Positions 1 through 6,280 are shown, counted from the stretch's first letter. The stretch: DNA of 6,567 nt from an uncultured Pseudoxanthomonas sp. (GCA_937975725.1 CALJUL010000057.1:1-6567), one strand, 5' to 3'. Translations and numbers: made by a program. The notes: a model not told the origin generated them from the letters alone.

Positions 1-755
<755 letters not shown>

Positions 756-759
<4 letters not shown>

Positions 760-1178
760 ACCAGTCCCACGATGCCGCCGGCCGCACCCTGCTGGCGAAG
801 GTCCCCATCAGCGTGCGCTGGCGCGACATGGACAGCATGGGCCACGTCAACAACGCCAAGTACATCTCCTACCTGGAGGAAGCGCGCGTGCGCTGGATGC
901 TCACCGTGCCCGGCGTGTCGATGACCGACCGCATCGCGCCGGTGGTGGCCGCCAACAACATCAACTACAAGCGCCCGCTGACCTGGCCGAACGACGTGGT
1001 GGTGGAGCTCTACGTGGATCGCCTGGGCACCAGCAGCGTGACCATCGGCCACCGCATCGTCTCGGCCAAGGACGAAAGCGTGCTGTATTCCGACGGCAAC
1101 GTGGTGGTGGTGTGGATGGACACCGAAACCGGCCAGAGCGCGCCGCTGCCGGCAGCGATCCGCGCCGCGTCGGAGTGA
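756..1178 (+). CDS. Hotdog-fold acyl-CoA thioesterase (4HBT/YbgC-FadM type)
   Basis: This 140-residue protein matches single-domain hotdog thioesterases, which hydrolyse acyl-CoA thioesters in the cytoplasm as oligomers. The key N-terminal signature is RWRDMDSMGHVNNAKY (residues 21-36). Asp26 of the RDMD motif lines up with the catalytic Asp of 4-hydroxybenzoyl-CoA thioesterase, and GHVNN is typical of the bacterial YbgC/FadM branch. Later features fit the family core: NNINYKRPL followed by alternating hydrophobic strands and VLYSDGNVVVVWMD. Length is normal. The start is the ATG overlapping the uvrA stop (ATGA); a purine-rich AAGAAGAAGG in the uvrA tail codons, about 9 bases upstream, can serve as ribosome binding site. 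Co-transcription with uvrA is inferred. Substrate (short- or long-chain acyl-CoA, or aromatic CoA) cannot be told from sequence, so no gene symbol is given. Confidence 0.9.
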
Positions 1179-1197
1179 CCGCCTTTCATCAGTTGCT

Positions 1198-1361
1198 GTA
1201 GGAGCGACGCAAGTCGCGACCAAGGACTGCGAACGAACGGCCATCAGGAAACACGCGAAGGCGCCAACGGGCATGTGCGCCCGTTCGCTTCATGTTCTCT
1301 GGTCGGCCTTGTTCGTGCTTCGAGATGGCCGACTGTCAATCGCGACTTACGTCGCTCCTAC
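1198..1361. repeat. Inverted pair of GTAG-headed REP-like palindromes
   Basis: The convergent spacer between the thioesterase and the copper chaperone holds two near-identical units facing each other. The left unit starts GTAG at 1198 and continues GAGCGACGCAAGTCGCGA; its arms GCGAC (1204-1208) and GTCGC (1213-1217) form a hairpin with loop GCAA. The right unit (1340-1361, minus strand) reads GTAG then GAGCGACGTAAGTCGCGA, with the same stem. Further inverted matches lie inside the pair: CGGCCATC (1238-1245) with GATGGCCG (1324-1331), and a central hairpin AACGGGC (1266-1272) with GCCCGTT (1279-1285). The whole block can fold as one cruciform or long hairpin. The GTAG head plus short GC palindrome is the hallmark of REP sequences mobilised by RAYT transposases, well known in Stenotrophomonas. 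No transposase is present here. The block has no T-tract, so it is not a classical terminator but may protect or end transcripts. Confidence 0.8.
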
Positions 1362-1394
1362 AAGAGTCCTGCCTTCACGCAGGGCGAAGGGCCA

Positions 1395-1835
1395 TCACGG
1401 CGCGGCCTTGCGCGCTTCGAACGTCACCGGCAGCGTGCGGCCGTCGGCCAGCTTCAGCACGATCACCACGCGCTCGCCGGCGGCGACCGGCTGGTAGGGG
1501 CCGTGCAGCATCAGGTGCAGGCCGCCGGGCTTCAGTTCGACGGCCTTGCCGGGTGCGATGGGGAGCCGCTCGACTTCGCGCATGCGGCTGACGCCGCCTT
1601 CCATGCGCGTCTCGTGCAGCGACACGTCGGCGAAGGCCAGGCTTTCCGCGCCGGTCACCGCCACCGGCGCCGTGCACGGATTCCCGATACGGCCGAAGCC
1701 GGCCATCATCGGCATGCCCGCCACCGGCGGCAGGCGGATCCAGGCATCGCTGGCGACGGGCAGGCATTCCGCGGCCTGCGCGGCGGCGGGCAGGAGCAGC
1801 GCGAGCAGGCAGGCGATCAGGGGGCGTCGTGGCAT
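1395..1835 (-). CDS. Periplasmic PCu(A)C copper chaperone (DUF461)
   Basis: This 146-residue protein belongs to the PCu(A)C family, periplasmic chaperones that bind Cu(I) and help deliver it to the CuA site of cytochrome c oxidase. An N-terminal signal peptide is visible: MPRRP, then a Leu/Ala-rich core, then a probable cleavage near AAQA-A-E (residues 18-23). The family copper motif H-x10-M-x21-H-x-M is exactly present: His74, Met85, His107, Met109. The surrounding RMEGGVSRMREVE and PGGLHLMLHG segments are typical. Extra features are Cys24 and Cys54, which could form a disulfide or bind metal, and a Met cluster (41, 43, 44). Length is normal. The start is chosen because it gives the signal peptide. 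No Shine-Dalgarno sequence precedes it, and a -10-like TATCAT lies only 7 bases upstream, so the mRNA may be leaderless. No Sco or oxidase genes are adjacent. Confidence 0.92.
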   Translation of the reverse strand: MPRRPLIACLLALLLPAAAQAAECLPVASDAWIRLPPVAGMPMMAGFGRIGNPCTAPVAVTGAESLAFADVSLHETRMEGGVSRMREVERLPIAPGKAVELKPGGLHLMLHGPYQPVAAGERVVIVLKLADGRTLPVTFEARKAAP

Positions 1836-1840
1836 GCGCC

Positions 1841-1849
1841 GTATGATAC
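1841..1849. promoter_or_regulatory. Palindromic -10-like element in the divergent spacer
   Basis: The 39-base spacer between the divergent copper chaperone and enoyl-CoA isomerase genes contains GTATGATAC, a 9-base palindrome. It reads TATGAT on the plus strand and TATCAT on the minus strand, both acceptable -10 hexamers in an otherwise GC-rich setting. On the minus strand a start 7 bases downstream would fall at about 1836, next to the chaperone ATG. No good -35 box is seen on either strand at 16-18 bases. Promoter function is inferred. Confidence 0.35.
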
Positions 1850-1862
1850 GCGCCTGTCCTCA

Positions 1863-1871
1863 GGGAGAAGG
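1863..1871 (+). promoter_or_regulatory. Ribosome binding site of the enoyl-CoA isomerase gene
   Basis: GGGAGAAGG lies 3 bases before the ATG at 1875, with its GGAG core about 7 bases upstream. It supports this start codon rather than any internal one. Confidence 0.7.
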
Positions 1872-1874
1872 TGA

Positions 1875-2651
1875 ATGACCGGCCTCATCGAAACCGTCGC
1901 GCACGGCGAAGTGCGCGAGATCCGCCTGGCGCGGCCCCCGGTCAACGCGCTGGACACCGCGCTGTGCCGCGCCCTGATCGAAGCGGTGCAGGCCGCGATC
2001 GACGAAGACGCGCGCGGCATCGTGCTGTCGGGCAACGCGAAGGTGTTTTCCGCCGGCATGGACGTACCCTACCTGATGTCGCTGGGCGACGACCGCCAGG
2101 CACTGCTGGACGCCTGGCAGGCGTTCTTCGGCGCCGCGCGCACGCTGGCCGGATCGCGCGTGCCGGTGGTCGCCGCGCTGACCGGCCACGCACCGGCGGG
2201 CGGCTGCGTGCTGGCGCTGTGCTGCGACTACCGGGTGATGGCGCGCAGCGCGGACCCGGCGCGGCCGTTCGCCATCGGCCTCAACGAGACCCAGGTGGGG
2301 CTGGTGGCGCCGGAAGGCATCCAGCGCCTGTTGCGCCGCGTGGTGGGCACCTATCGTGCCGAACGCCTGCTGGTGGCCGGCGAAATGGTGCCGGCCGAGC
2401 GCGCGCTGGCGATCGGCCTGGTAGACGAACTGGTCGAACCGGACGCCGTGGTCGCACGTGCGGTGGACTGGCTGCAGCGGCTGCTGGCGCTGCCGCACCA
2501 CCCGATGCTGCAGACCCGCGCCATCGCCCGCCTCGACGTGGCCGAAGCGCTCGATCCGGCGCTGATCCAGTTGGAGCGCTTCGTCGATGCCTGGCATGCG
2601 CCGGACACCCAGGCCGCGCTGCGCGCCCTGGTCGGCAAGCTGGGGAAATGA
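1875..2651 (+). CDS. Delta3,Delta2-enoyl-CoA isomerase-like crotonase
   Basis: This 258-residue crotonase-fold protein most resembles Delta3,Delta2-enoyl-CoA isomerases (mitochondrial ECI1 type), which move a double bond so that unsaturated fatty acids can enter beta-oxidation. Seen: the first oxyanion-hole motif FSAGMD (58-63), the second GHAPAGGC (104-111) followed by ALCCDYRVM, and IGLNETQVGLVAP (134-146). Glu138 in LNETQ sits at the family catalytic Glu. The first of the two Glu residues used by true hydratases is replaced by Val112, which argues for isomerase over hydratase activity. The C-terminal part (AERALAIGLVDELVEP) is typical of the fold. Length is normal and the start has a good ribosome binding site. 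It is transcribed alone, divergently from the copper chaperone, and its stop lies 12 bases from the stop of the convergent sulfurtransferase. Superfamily is certain; the isomerase assignment is a strong inference. Confidence 0.88.
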   Translation: MTGLIETVAHGEVREIRLARPPVNALDTALCRALIEAVQAAIDEDARGIVLSGNAKVFSAGMDVPYLMSLGDDRQALLDAWQAFFGAARTLAGSRVPVVAALTGHAPAGGCVLALCCDYRVMARSADPARPFAIGLNETQVGLVAPEGIQRLLRRVVGTYRAERLLVAGEMVPAERALAIGLVDELVEPDAVVARAVDWLQRLLALPHHPMLQTRAIARLDVAEALDPALIQLERFVDAWHAPDTQAALRALVGKLGK

Positions 2652-2663
2652 CACGGCGCCGCT

Positions 2664-3515
2664 TCAGTCGCCGCGCGCGACCGGCCGCGACGGATCGCTG
2701 ATCCAGCCGCTCCACGAGCCCGGATAGACGCGCGCGCCGTGCAGGCCGGCGTGCTCGAAGGCCAGCAGCAGATGACAGGCGGTCACGCCCGAACCGCACA
2801 TCAGCACGGCATCGGCAGGCGAACGCCCGGCCAGCAGCGCGGACAGTTCCGCATGCAGTTCGTCGGCGGGCTTGAAACGGCCGTCGCGCAGGCTCTGCAT
2901 GTAGGGGCGGTTGATCGCGCCGGGCACGTGCCCGGCGACCGGGTCGATGGGCTCCACGTCGCCGCGGAAACGCTCGGCGGCACGCGCGTCGAACAGCCAG
3001 CCGGAATCCTCGTCGAGCCTGGCCCTGACCCGTTCGGCATCCACGGTGTCGCGCGGATCGAAGCGTCCCGGATACGGCGGCGCCGGTACGATCGCGTGCG
3101 CTGCATCGGTCTCGGCCAGTCCGGCGGCGCGCCATGCAGCCAGGCCGCCGTCCAGCACCGCCACCCGCTCGTGCCCCATCAGCTTCAGCAGCCACCAGAA
3201 CCGCGCGGCGGCCATGCTGCCGTCGCCAGCATCGTAGACCACCACCTGGTGGCGCGGTGCGATGCCCCAGTCGCCAAGGCGTTGCGCGAACGCGGCGTCA
3301 TCGGGCAGCGGATGGCGGCCCGCATCGGCACGGCCCAGGTCGGACAGGTCGTCGTTGAGATCGGCATGCACCGCGCCGGGCAGATGCGATTGCGCATAGG
3401 CCGCGCGGCCGGCGCCCGGGTCCGTCAGCACGAAGCGCGCATCGACCACGCGCAGCCCCGGGTCGTGCAGCCATGCGGCCAGTTCGTCCACCCGCACCAG
3501 CGAGGTCGCGTTCAT
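2664..3515 (-). CDS. sseA: 3-mercaptopyruvate sulfurtransferase (two rhodanese domains)
   Basis: This 283-residue protein has the length and layout of SseA/thiosulfate sulfurtransferases, cytoplasmic enzymes that move a sulfane sulfur from 3-mercaptopyruvate onto thiol acceptors or cyanide. The N-terminal inactive rhodanese domain (about 5-135) shows LRVVDARFVL, HLPGAVHADL and VLDGGLAAWRAAG. The C-terminal catalytic domain (about 155-280) shows LFDARAAERFRGDVEPIDPVAGHVPGA and the active loop Cys240-GSGVT. The CGSGVT loop is the mercaptopyruvate type; thiosulfate-specific rhodaneses usually have CRKGVT. The ending YPGSWSGWISDPSRPVARG is conserved in the family. The start ATG overlaps the stop of the upstream Nudix gene (ATGA), with GGAG 8 bases upstream (plus-strand 3524-3527), so the two genes are probably one translationally coupled operon. 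Substrate preference is inferred from the loop only. Confidence 0.94.
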   Translation of the reverse strand: MNATSLVRVDELAAWLHDPGLRVVDARFVLTDPGAGRAAYAQSHLPGAVHADLNDDLSDLGRADAGRHPLPDDAAFAQRLGDWGIAPRHQVVVYDAGDGSMAAARFWWLLKLMGHERVAVLDGGLAAWRAAGLAETDAAHAIVPAPPYPGRFDPRDTVDAERVRARLDEDSGWLFDARAAERFRGDVEPIDPVAGHVPGAINRPYMQSLRDGRFKPADELHAELSALLAGRSPADAVLMCGSGVTACHLLLAFEHAGLHGARVYPGSWSGWISDPSRPVARGD

Positions 3516-4315
3516 GCCAGTTGCTCCAGGCGTTGCCTGAGGTTGAAGAGGATGGCCGCCGTCACGCCCCAGATGCGCTGGCCGGGCCAGGCGTATTCCA
3601 GCACCTGCCGGCGCCGGCCGCGATAGTCCACCTCCACCCGCCGCAGGTTGTCCGGCGCCATCAGGTAGTCCAGCGGCACTTCGAACACGTCGGCCACTTC
3701 GGCCGGATCGGGGCGGGCGACGTAGGCCGGATCGATCGCCGCCACCACCGGCACCACGCGGAAGCCGCTGATGGTGGTGAACGGCTCCAGGAAACCCAGC
3801 GGTGCCACCTGCACGGCCGGCAGCGCGATTTCCTCCAGGCTCTCGCGCAGCGCGGCGGCGACCGGGTCGGCGTCGCTGGCCTCGATGCGGCCGCCGGGAA
3901 AGCTCACCTGGCCGCCATGGTGGCGCAGGCCGTCGGTGCGCCGGGTCAGCAGCACCTGGGTGCCCTGCGGGCGCGGCACCAGCCCGGCCAGGACGGCCGC
4001 CTGCGCCAGCGGCCCCGGCGGTAGCAGGTCGGCCAGTTCGTCATGGTTCCAGCCCGCCTGCCGTGGCGTGGCGTCGAGCGGGTACAGGGCGCGGCGCAGG
4101 CGTTCGCCTTCGGGCAGGCGCTGGACGAACGGCCGCCGCTCCCGTTCGCGCACGGGCAATACGGTTTCCATCAGGCGCAGGCGTTCGTCGTCGTTCATCC
4201 GCGACCAGCGCGCGATCTCCGAAGTGGTGCGCAGGCAGCCTTCGCACAGCCCGTCCTCGCCCAGGGTACAGACGCCGATGCACGGGCTGAGCACGGCGCG
4301 GAAAGCGGTATTCAT
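3512..4315 (-). CDS. DUF1289-Nudix fusion protein, CoA pyrophosphatase-like
   Basis: The 267-residue protein joins two domains. Residues about 10-58 are a DUF1289 module: SPCIGVC, then LCEGC, giving Cys12-x3-Cys16-x7-Cys24-x2-Cys27, followed by TSEIARWSRMNDDER; the four Cys probably bind a metal, role unknown. Residues about 108-240 are a Nudix hydrolase of the NudL/CoA pyrophosphatase (UPF0035) group, which splits CoA into 4'-phosphopantetheine and 3',5'-ADP. Seen: LLTRRTDGLRHHGGQVSFPGG (a family signature, 122-142) and the metal-binding ALRESLEEIAL (154-164; Glu158, Glu161, Glu162), then the C-terminal IWGVTAAI. Single-domain NudL proteins are about 190 residues, so the N-terminus is an addition. 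I prefer the ATG at 4315 over an in-frame GTG at 4327: it has the A/G-rich AGAAGAA just upstream and the GTG has no ribosome site. It is first in a two-gene operon with sseA. Confidence 0.88.
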   Translation of the reverse strand: MNTAFRAVLSPCIGVCTLGEDGLCEGCLRTTSEIARWSRMNDDERLRLMETVLPVRERERRPFVQRLPEGERLRRALYPLDATPRQAGWNHDELADLLPPGPLAQAAVLAGLVPRPQGTQVLLTRRTDGLRHHGGQVSFPGGRIEASDADPVAAALRESLEEIALPAVQVAPLGFLEPFTTISGFRVVPVVAAIDPAYVARPDPAEVADVFEVPLDYLMAPDNLRRVEVDYRGRRRQVLEYAWPGQRIWGVTAAILFNLRQRLEQLA

Positions 4316-4363
4316 TTCTTCTGGCACCTGCGCAGAGTAGCGCGGAAACGCTTCCCGACGCGG

Positions 4364-4395
4364 AAAAGCACTGCGCCGGCACGAGGCCGGCGCAG
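4364..4395 (-). terminator. Probable Rho-independent terminator between fkp-like and Nudix genes
   Basis: CTGCGCCGGC (4371-4380) and GCCGGCGCAG (4386-4395) form a perfect 10-base-pair stem with a 5-base loop. On the minus strand the stem is followed by TGCTTTTCC, a short T-tract. This would stop transcripts coming from the FKBP gene before the Nudix gene. On the plus strand the stem is followed by G-rich DNA, so it works on the minus strand only, if at all. The T-tract is short, hence moderate confidence. Confidence 0.5.
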
Positions 4396-4464
4396 GGGGT
4401 GGATCATGGGTTGTCGCTGGAATGCGGGTGGCGCCTGGAGCGGGTTTTCTGACGGCGGGGAAAA

Positions 4465-4588
4465 CTCCGGAAGATCCCCGGATTCATCCCCGCTCTCGGG
4501 GAATCAATCACGCCAAGACGGGTTCCCCGGCCGCTACCGGAAAGACCTCCGGAAGCCATGTCCCGGATCCCCGCCTGCGCGGGGATCG
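4465..4588. repeat. Two diverged 41-base repeat units with terminal hairpins
   Basis: Unit 1 (4465-4505) and unit 2 (4547-4587) both begin CTCCGGAAG, contain CCCGGAT in the middle and end in a GC hairpin closing with GGGGA(A)TC. In unit 1 the hairpin is CCCCG-CTCT-CGGGG (4488-4501). In unit 2 it is GATCCCCGC-CTGC-GCGGGGATC (4566-4587), a perfect 9-base-pair stem. Both units are 41 bases long and the spacer between them is also 41 bases. The unit 2 hairpin resembles the widespread proteobacterial intergenic repeat with CCCGCCTGCGCGGG core. No coding capacity with normal codon use is seen in this spacer. Confidence 0.6.
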
Positions 4589-4600
4589 TGCAACGGTAGA

Positions 4601-4623
4601 CGCGTCCGCGCTGCGCGGACGCG
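4601..4623 (-). terminator. GC hairpin just after the FKBP stop codon
   Basis: CGCGTCCGCG (4601-4610) and CGCGGACGCG (4614-4623) form a perfect 10-base-pair stem with loop CTG, starting 8 bases after the FKBP stop on the minus strand. The bases after it (TCTACCGTTGC) hold no T-tract, so it may be an mRNA 3'-end stabiliser or weak terminator rather than a classical one. Confidence 0.4.
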
Positions 4624-4631
4624 CCATTGCA

Positions 4632-5333
4632 TCACTTGACGCTGACGAGCTTGATTTCGAAGACCACGGCCACGTTCGGCGGGAAGCCGGTGCGCGGGTC
4701 GGCGCCGTAGGCCTGGTCCGGCGGCAGGGCGATTTCCCACTTGGCGCCGGCCGGCATCTGCAGCAGCGCTTCGCGCATGGCCTGCATCTCCACCGCGCTC
4801 AGCTTGAGGTCCTTCATCGACTGCGGCGGACGCGCCTCCGGCGGGTGCTGGCCGAACGGGTACGGACCGGACACCTGCAGCTCGACCGTGCTGGCCTGGG
4901 TCGGCTTGGCGCCGCTGCCGTTCTCCAGCACCTTGTAGGCCACGCCGCTGGGCAGCGTCTTCACGCCCGCCTGGCCCTTGTAGGTGGCCATGAACTGGTC
5001 GCTCTTGGTCTTGTTCTCGGCCGCGACCTTGTCGTACTCGGCCTTGGCCTGCTGGGCGCGGGACTGCTCGCGCTTCTGGAAGGCTTCCAGCGCGGGCTTG
5101 AGCTGCTCTGCGGTCAGCGCCGGCTTCTGCTTGGCAAAGGCGTCCTGCAGGCCCTTCACCACCGAATTGATGTCCAGCTGCTCGCCGCGGGCGGTCAGTT
5201 CGGCCAGGTTGTTGCCATAGTCGTAGCCGAAGTAGTAGCTCAGCTTGCCCTTCTCGGACGAGACGTCCTGGGCCAGGGCGCTACCGGCCATGGCGAATGC
5301 CGCAACAGCGACCACTAACGAACGCAACTTCAT
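4632..5333 (-). CDS. Secreted FKBP-type peptidyl-prolyl isomerase-like protein, degenerate active site
   Basis: The 233-residue precursor has a signal peptide (MKLRSLVVAV... cleaved near ALA-QD, residues 19-23), so it acts in the periplasm or outside the cell. Residues about 22-125 look like the helical FKBP N-terminal dimerisation domain of Mip/FkpA proteins: SYYFGYDYGNNL, then KGLQDAFAKQKPALT, then a long charged helix. Residues about 128-232 look like an FKBP domain: LPSGVAYKVLENGSG at the start and MPAGAKWEIALPPDQAYG (193-210), FPPNVAVVFEIKLVSV at the end. The middle is unusual: the usual VHYTG...DG..FDSS and VIPGW segments are replaced by VELQVSGPYPFGQHPPEA and KLSAVEMQAMREALL, so the pocket Tyr, Phe-Asp and Trp residues are not apparent. 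Chaperone or altered-substrate function is possible. The start is set by the signal peptide and GGAGAG 7 bases upstream; longer in-frame upstream reading is non-coding. Confidence 0.9.
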   Translation of the reverse strand: MKLRSLVVAVAAFAMAGSALAQDVSSEKGKLSYYFGYDYGNNLAELTARGEQLDINSVVKGLQDAFAKQKPALTAEQLKPALEAFQKREQSRAQQAKAEYDKVAAENKTKSDQFMATYKGQAGVKTLPSGVAYKVLENGSGAKPTQASTVELQVSGPYPFGQHPPEARPPQSMKDLKLSAVEMQAMREALLQMPAGAKWEIALPPDQAYGADPRTGFPPNVAVVFEIKLVSVK

Positions 5334-5340
5334 CAAAACA

Positions 5341-5380
5341 CTCTCCGGAATGGCAAAGGGCGGCATACCGCCCGGAATGG
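5341..5380 (-). promoter_or_regulatory. FKBP leader: ribosome binding site, palindrome and direct repeats
   Basis: On the minus strand GGAGAG (plus 5341-5346) is the ribosome binding site, 7 bases before the FKBP ATG. Just upstream, GGGCGG-CATA-CCGCCC (5358-5373 on the plus strand) is a perfect 6-base-pair hairpin. It is flanked by two exact copies of CCGGAATGG (5345-5353 and 5372-5380), the first overlapping the ribosome site. This could be an operator or an mRNA structure controlling translation. A minus-strand TATCCT just upstream of this block (near 5387-5392) is a possible -10 but has no clear -35. Confidence 0.35.
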
Positions 5381-5431
5381 ACGCGCTAGGATAGCCGCCG
5401 GCGGGCTTAACCGCCACTGACGACCGCCCTG

Positions 5432-5442
5432 TTGACTTGACA
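5432..5442 (+). promoter_or_regulatory. Possible -35 region upstream of the enoyl-CoA hydratase gene
   Basis: TTGACTTGACA contains two overlapping -35-like hexamers, TTGACT (5432-5437) and TTGACA (5437-5442), about 55-65 bases before the ATG at 5498. No convincing -10 follows at 16-18 bases; the best is TTCACC at 5461-5466. Such weak -10 boxes are common in GC-rich genomes, so this is a suggestion only. Confidence 0.3.
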
Positions 5443-5497
5443 AGGCGGGCGAAGTTCCCCTTCACCCCGTTTTCACCCAGGCAAGAACCCAATCCCC

Positions 5498-6280
5498 ATG
5501 TCCGAAAGCCCCGTGCTCGTGTCCGACGACGGCGCCGTGCGCCGCCTCACCGTCAACCGCCCCGACAAGCTCAACGCCCTGGACAGCGCCACCCTGGACG
5601 CGCTGCGCGCGGCCTTCGCCGACGCCGCCGCCGACCCGGCCGTGCGCGCGGTGGTGCTGACCGGCGCCGGCCCCAAGGCGTTCGTGGCCGGCGCCGACAT
5701 CGCCCAGATGGCCGGGCTGCGGCCCACCGAAGGGCGCGACTTCTCGCTGCGCGGACAGGCGCTGATGCGTGCCATCGAGACCCTGCCCAAGCCGGTGATC
5801 GCCATGGTCAACGGCTTCGCGCTGGGCGGCGGCCTGGAACTGGCCATGGCCTGCCACCTGCGCATCGCCGCCGACACCGCCAAGGTCGGGCAGCCGGAAA
5901 TCAACCTGGGCCTGATCCCCGGCTTCGGCGGCAGCCAGCGCCTGCTGCGCCTGGCCGGCCGCGCCGCCACCCTGGAGCTGTGCCTGCTGGGCGCCCCCGT
6001 CACCGCCGAACGCGCCTTCCAGCTCGGCATCGTCAACCGGGTGGTCCCGGCCGCCGAACTGGAGGCCGAGACGGCCAAGATCGCGGCGCAACTGGCGGCC
6101 TCGGCGCCGCTGGCGCTGCGCGCCACGCTGGACGTGGTCAACATCGGCGGCGAATGCGGCATCGTCGAGGGTCTGGAGTACGAAAGCGCGCAGTTCGGCC
6201 TGATGTTCGCCACCGACGACATGCGCGAAGGCACCCGCGCCTTCATCGAACGCCGCAAGCCCGCCTTCACCGGTACGTGA
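5498..6280 (+). CDS. Enoyl-CoA hydratase (crotonase family)
   Basis: This 260-residue protein is a canonical enoyl-CoA hydratase, which adds water across the 2,3 double bond of enoyl-CoA in beta-oxidation or related acyl-CoA catabolism in the cytoplasm. Seen: NRPDKLNALD (20-29), first oxyanion motif AFVAGADI (61-68), GFALGGGLELAMACHLRIA (106-124) with Glu114, and GQPEINLGLIPGFGGSQRL (131-149) with Glu134. The two Glu residues are 20 apart, as are Glu144 and Glu164 of rat mitochondrial hydratase, so hydratase activity is expected. The segment AFQLGIVNRVVP and the C-terminal RAFIERRKPAFTG are typical. Length is normal. The ribosome site is weak (AGGCAAG about 12 bases upstream). It is divergent from the FKBP gene and 20 bases upstream of the next open frame, so a shared operon is possible. 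Exact substrate is unknown. Confidence 0.93.
   Translation: MSESPVLVSDDGAVRRLTVNRPDKLNALDSATLDALRAAFADAAADPAVRAVVLTGAGPKAFVAGADIAQMAGLRPTEGRDFSLRGQALMRAIETLPKPVIAMVNGFALGGGLELAMACHLRIAADTAKVGQPEINLGLIPGFGGSQRLLRLAGRAATLELCLLGAPVTAERAFQLGIVNRVVPAAELEAETAKIAAQLAASAPLALRATLDVVNIGGECGIVEGLEYESAQFGLMFATDDMREGTRAFIERRKPAFTGT

Noticed and set aside
1198..1361. CRISPR array or Rho-independent terminator reading of the inverted repeats
   Set aside because: There are only two units, in opposite orientation, so it is not a CRISPR; no T-tract follows either stem, so it is not a classical terminator.
1874..2651. Overlapping alternative plus- and minus-strand frames across the isomerase gene
   Set aside because: Arg/Pro/Ala-rich products without motifs, while the chosen frame has complete crotonase signatures and a ribosome site.
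4316..4327. GTG start for the Nudix fusion protein, 4 codons upstream
   Set aside because: No ribosome site precedes it and the ATG at 4315 gives the usual start just before the DUF1289 module; not excluded outright.
4422..5318. Plus-strand open frame across the repeat spacer and opposite the FKBP gene
   Set aside because: It runs through hairpin repeats and antisense to a gene with a signal peptide and FKBP motifs; the predicted protein is Leu/Gly/Arg-rich without motifs.
5334..5492. Upstream in-frame extension of the FKBP protein (53 extra residues)
   Set aside because: The extension would bury the signal peptide inside the protein and ignores the good ribosome site before the ATG at 5333.
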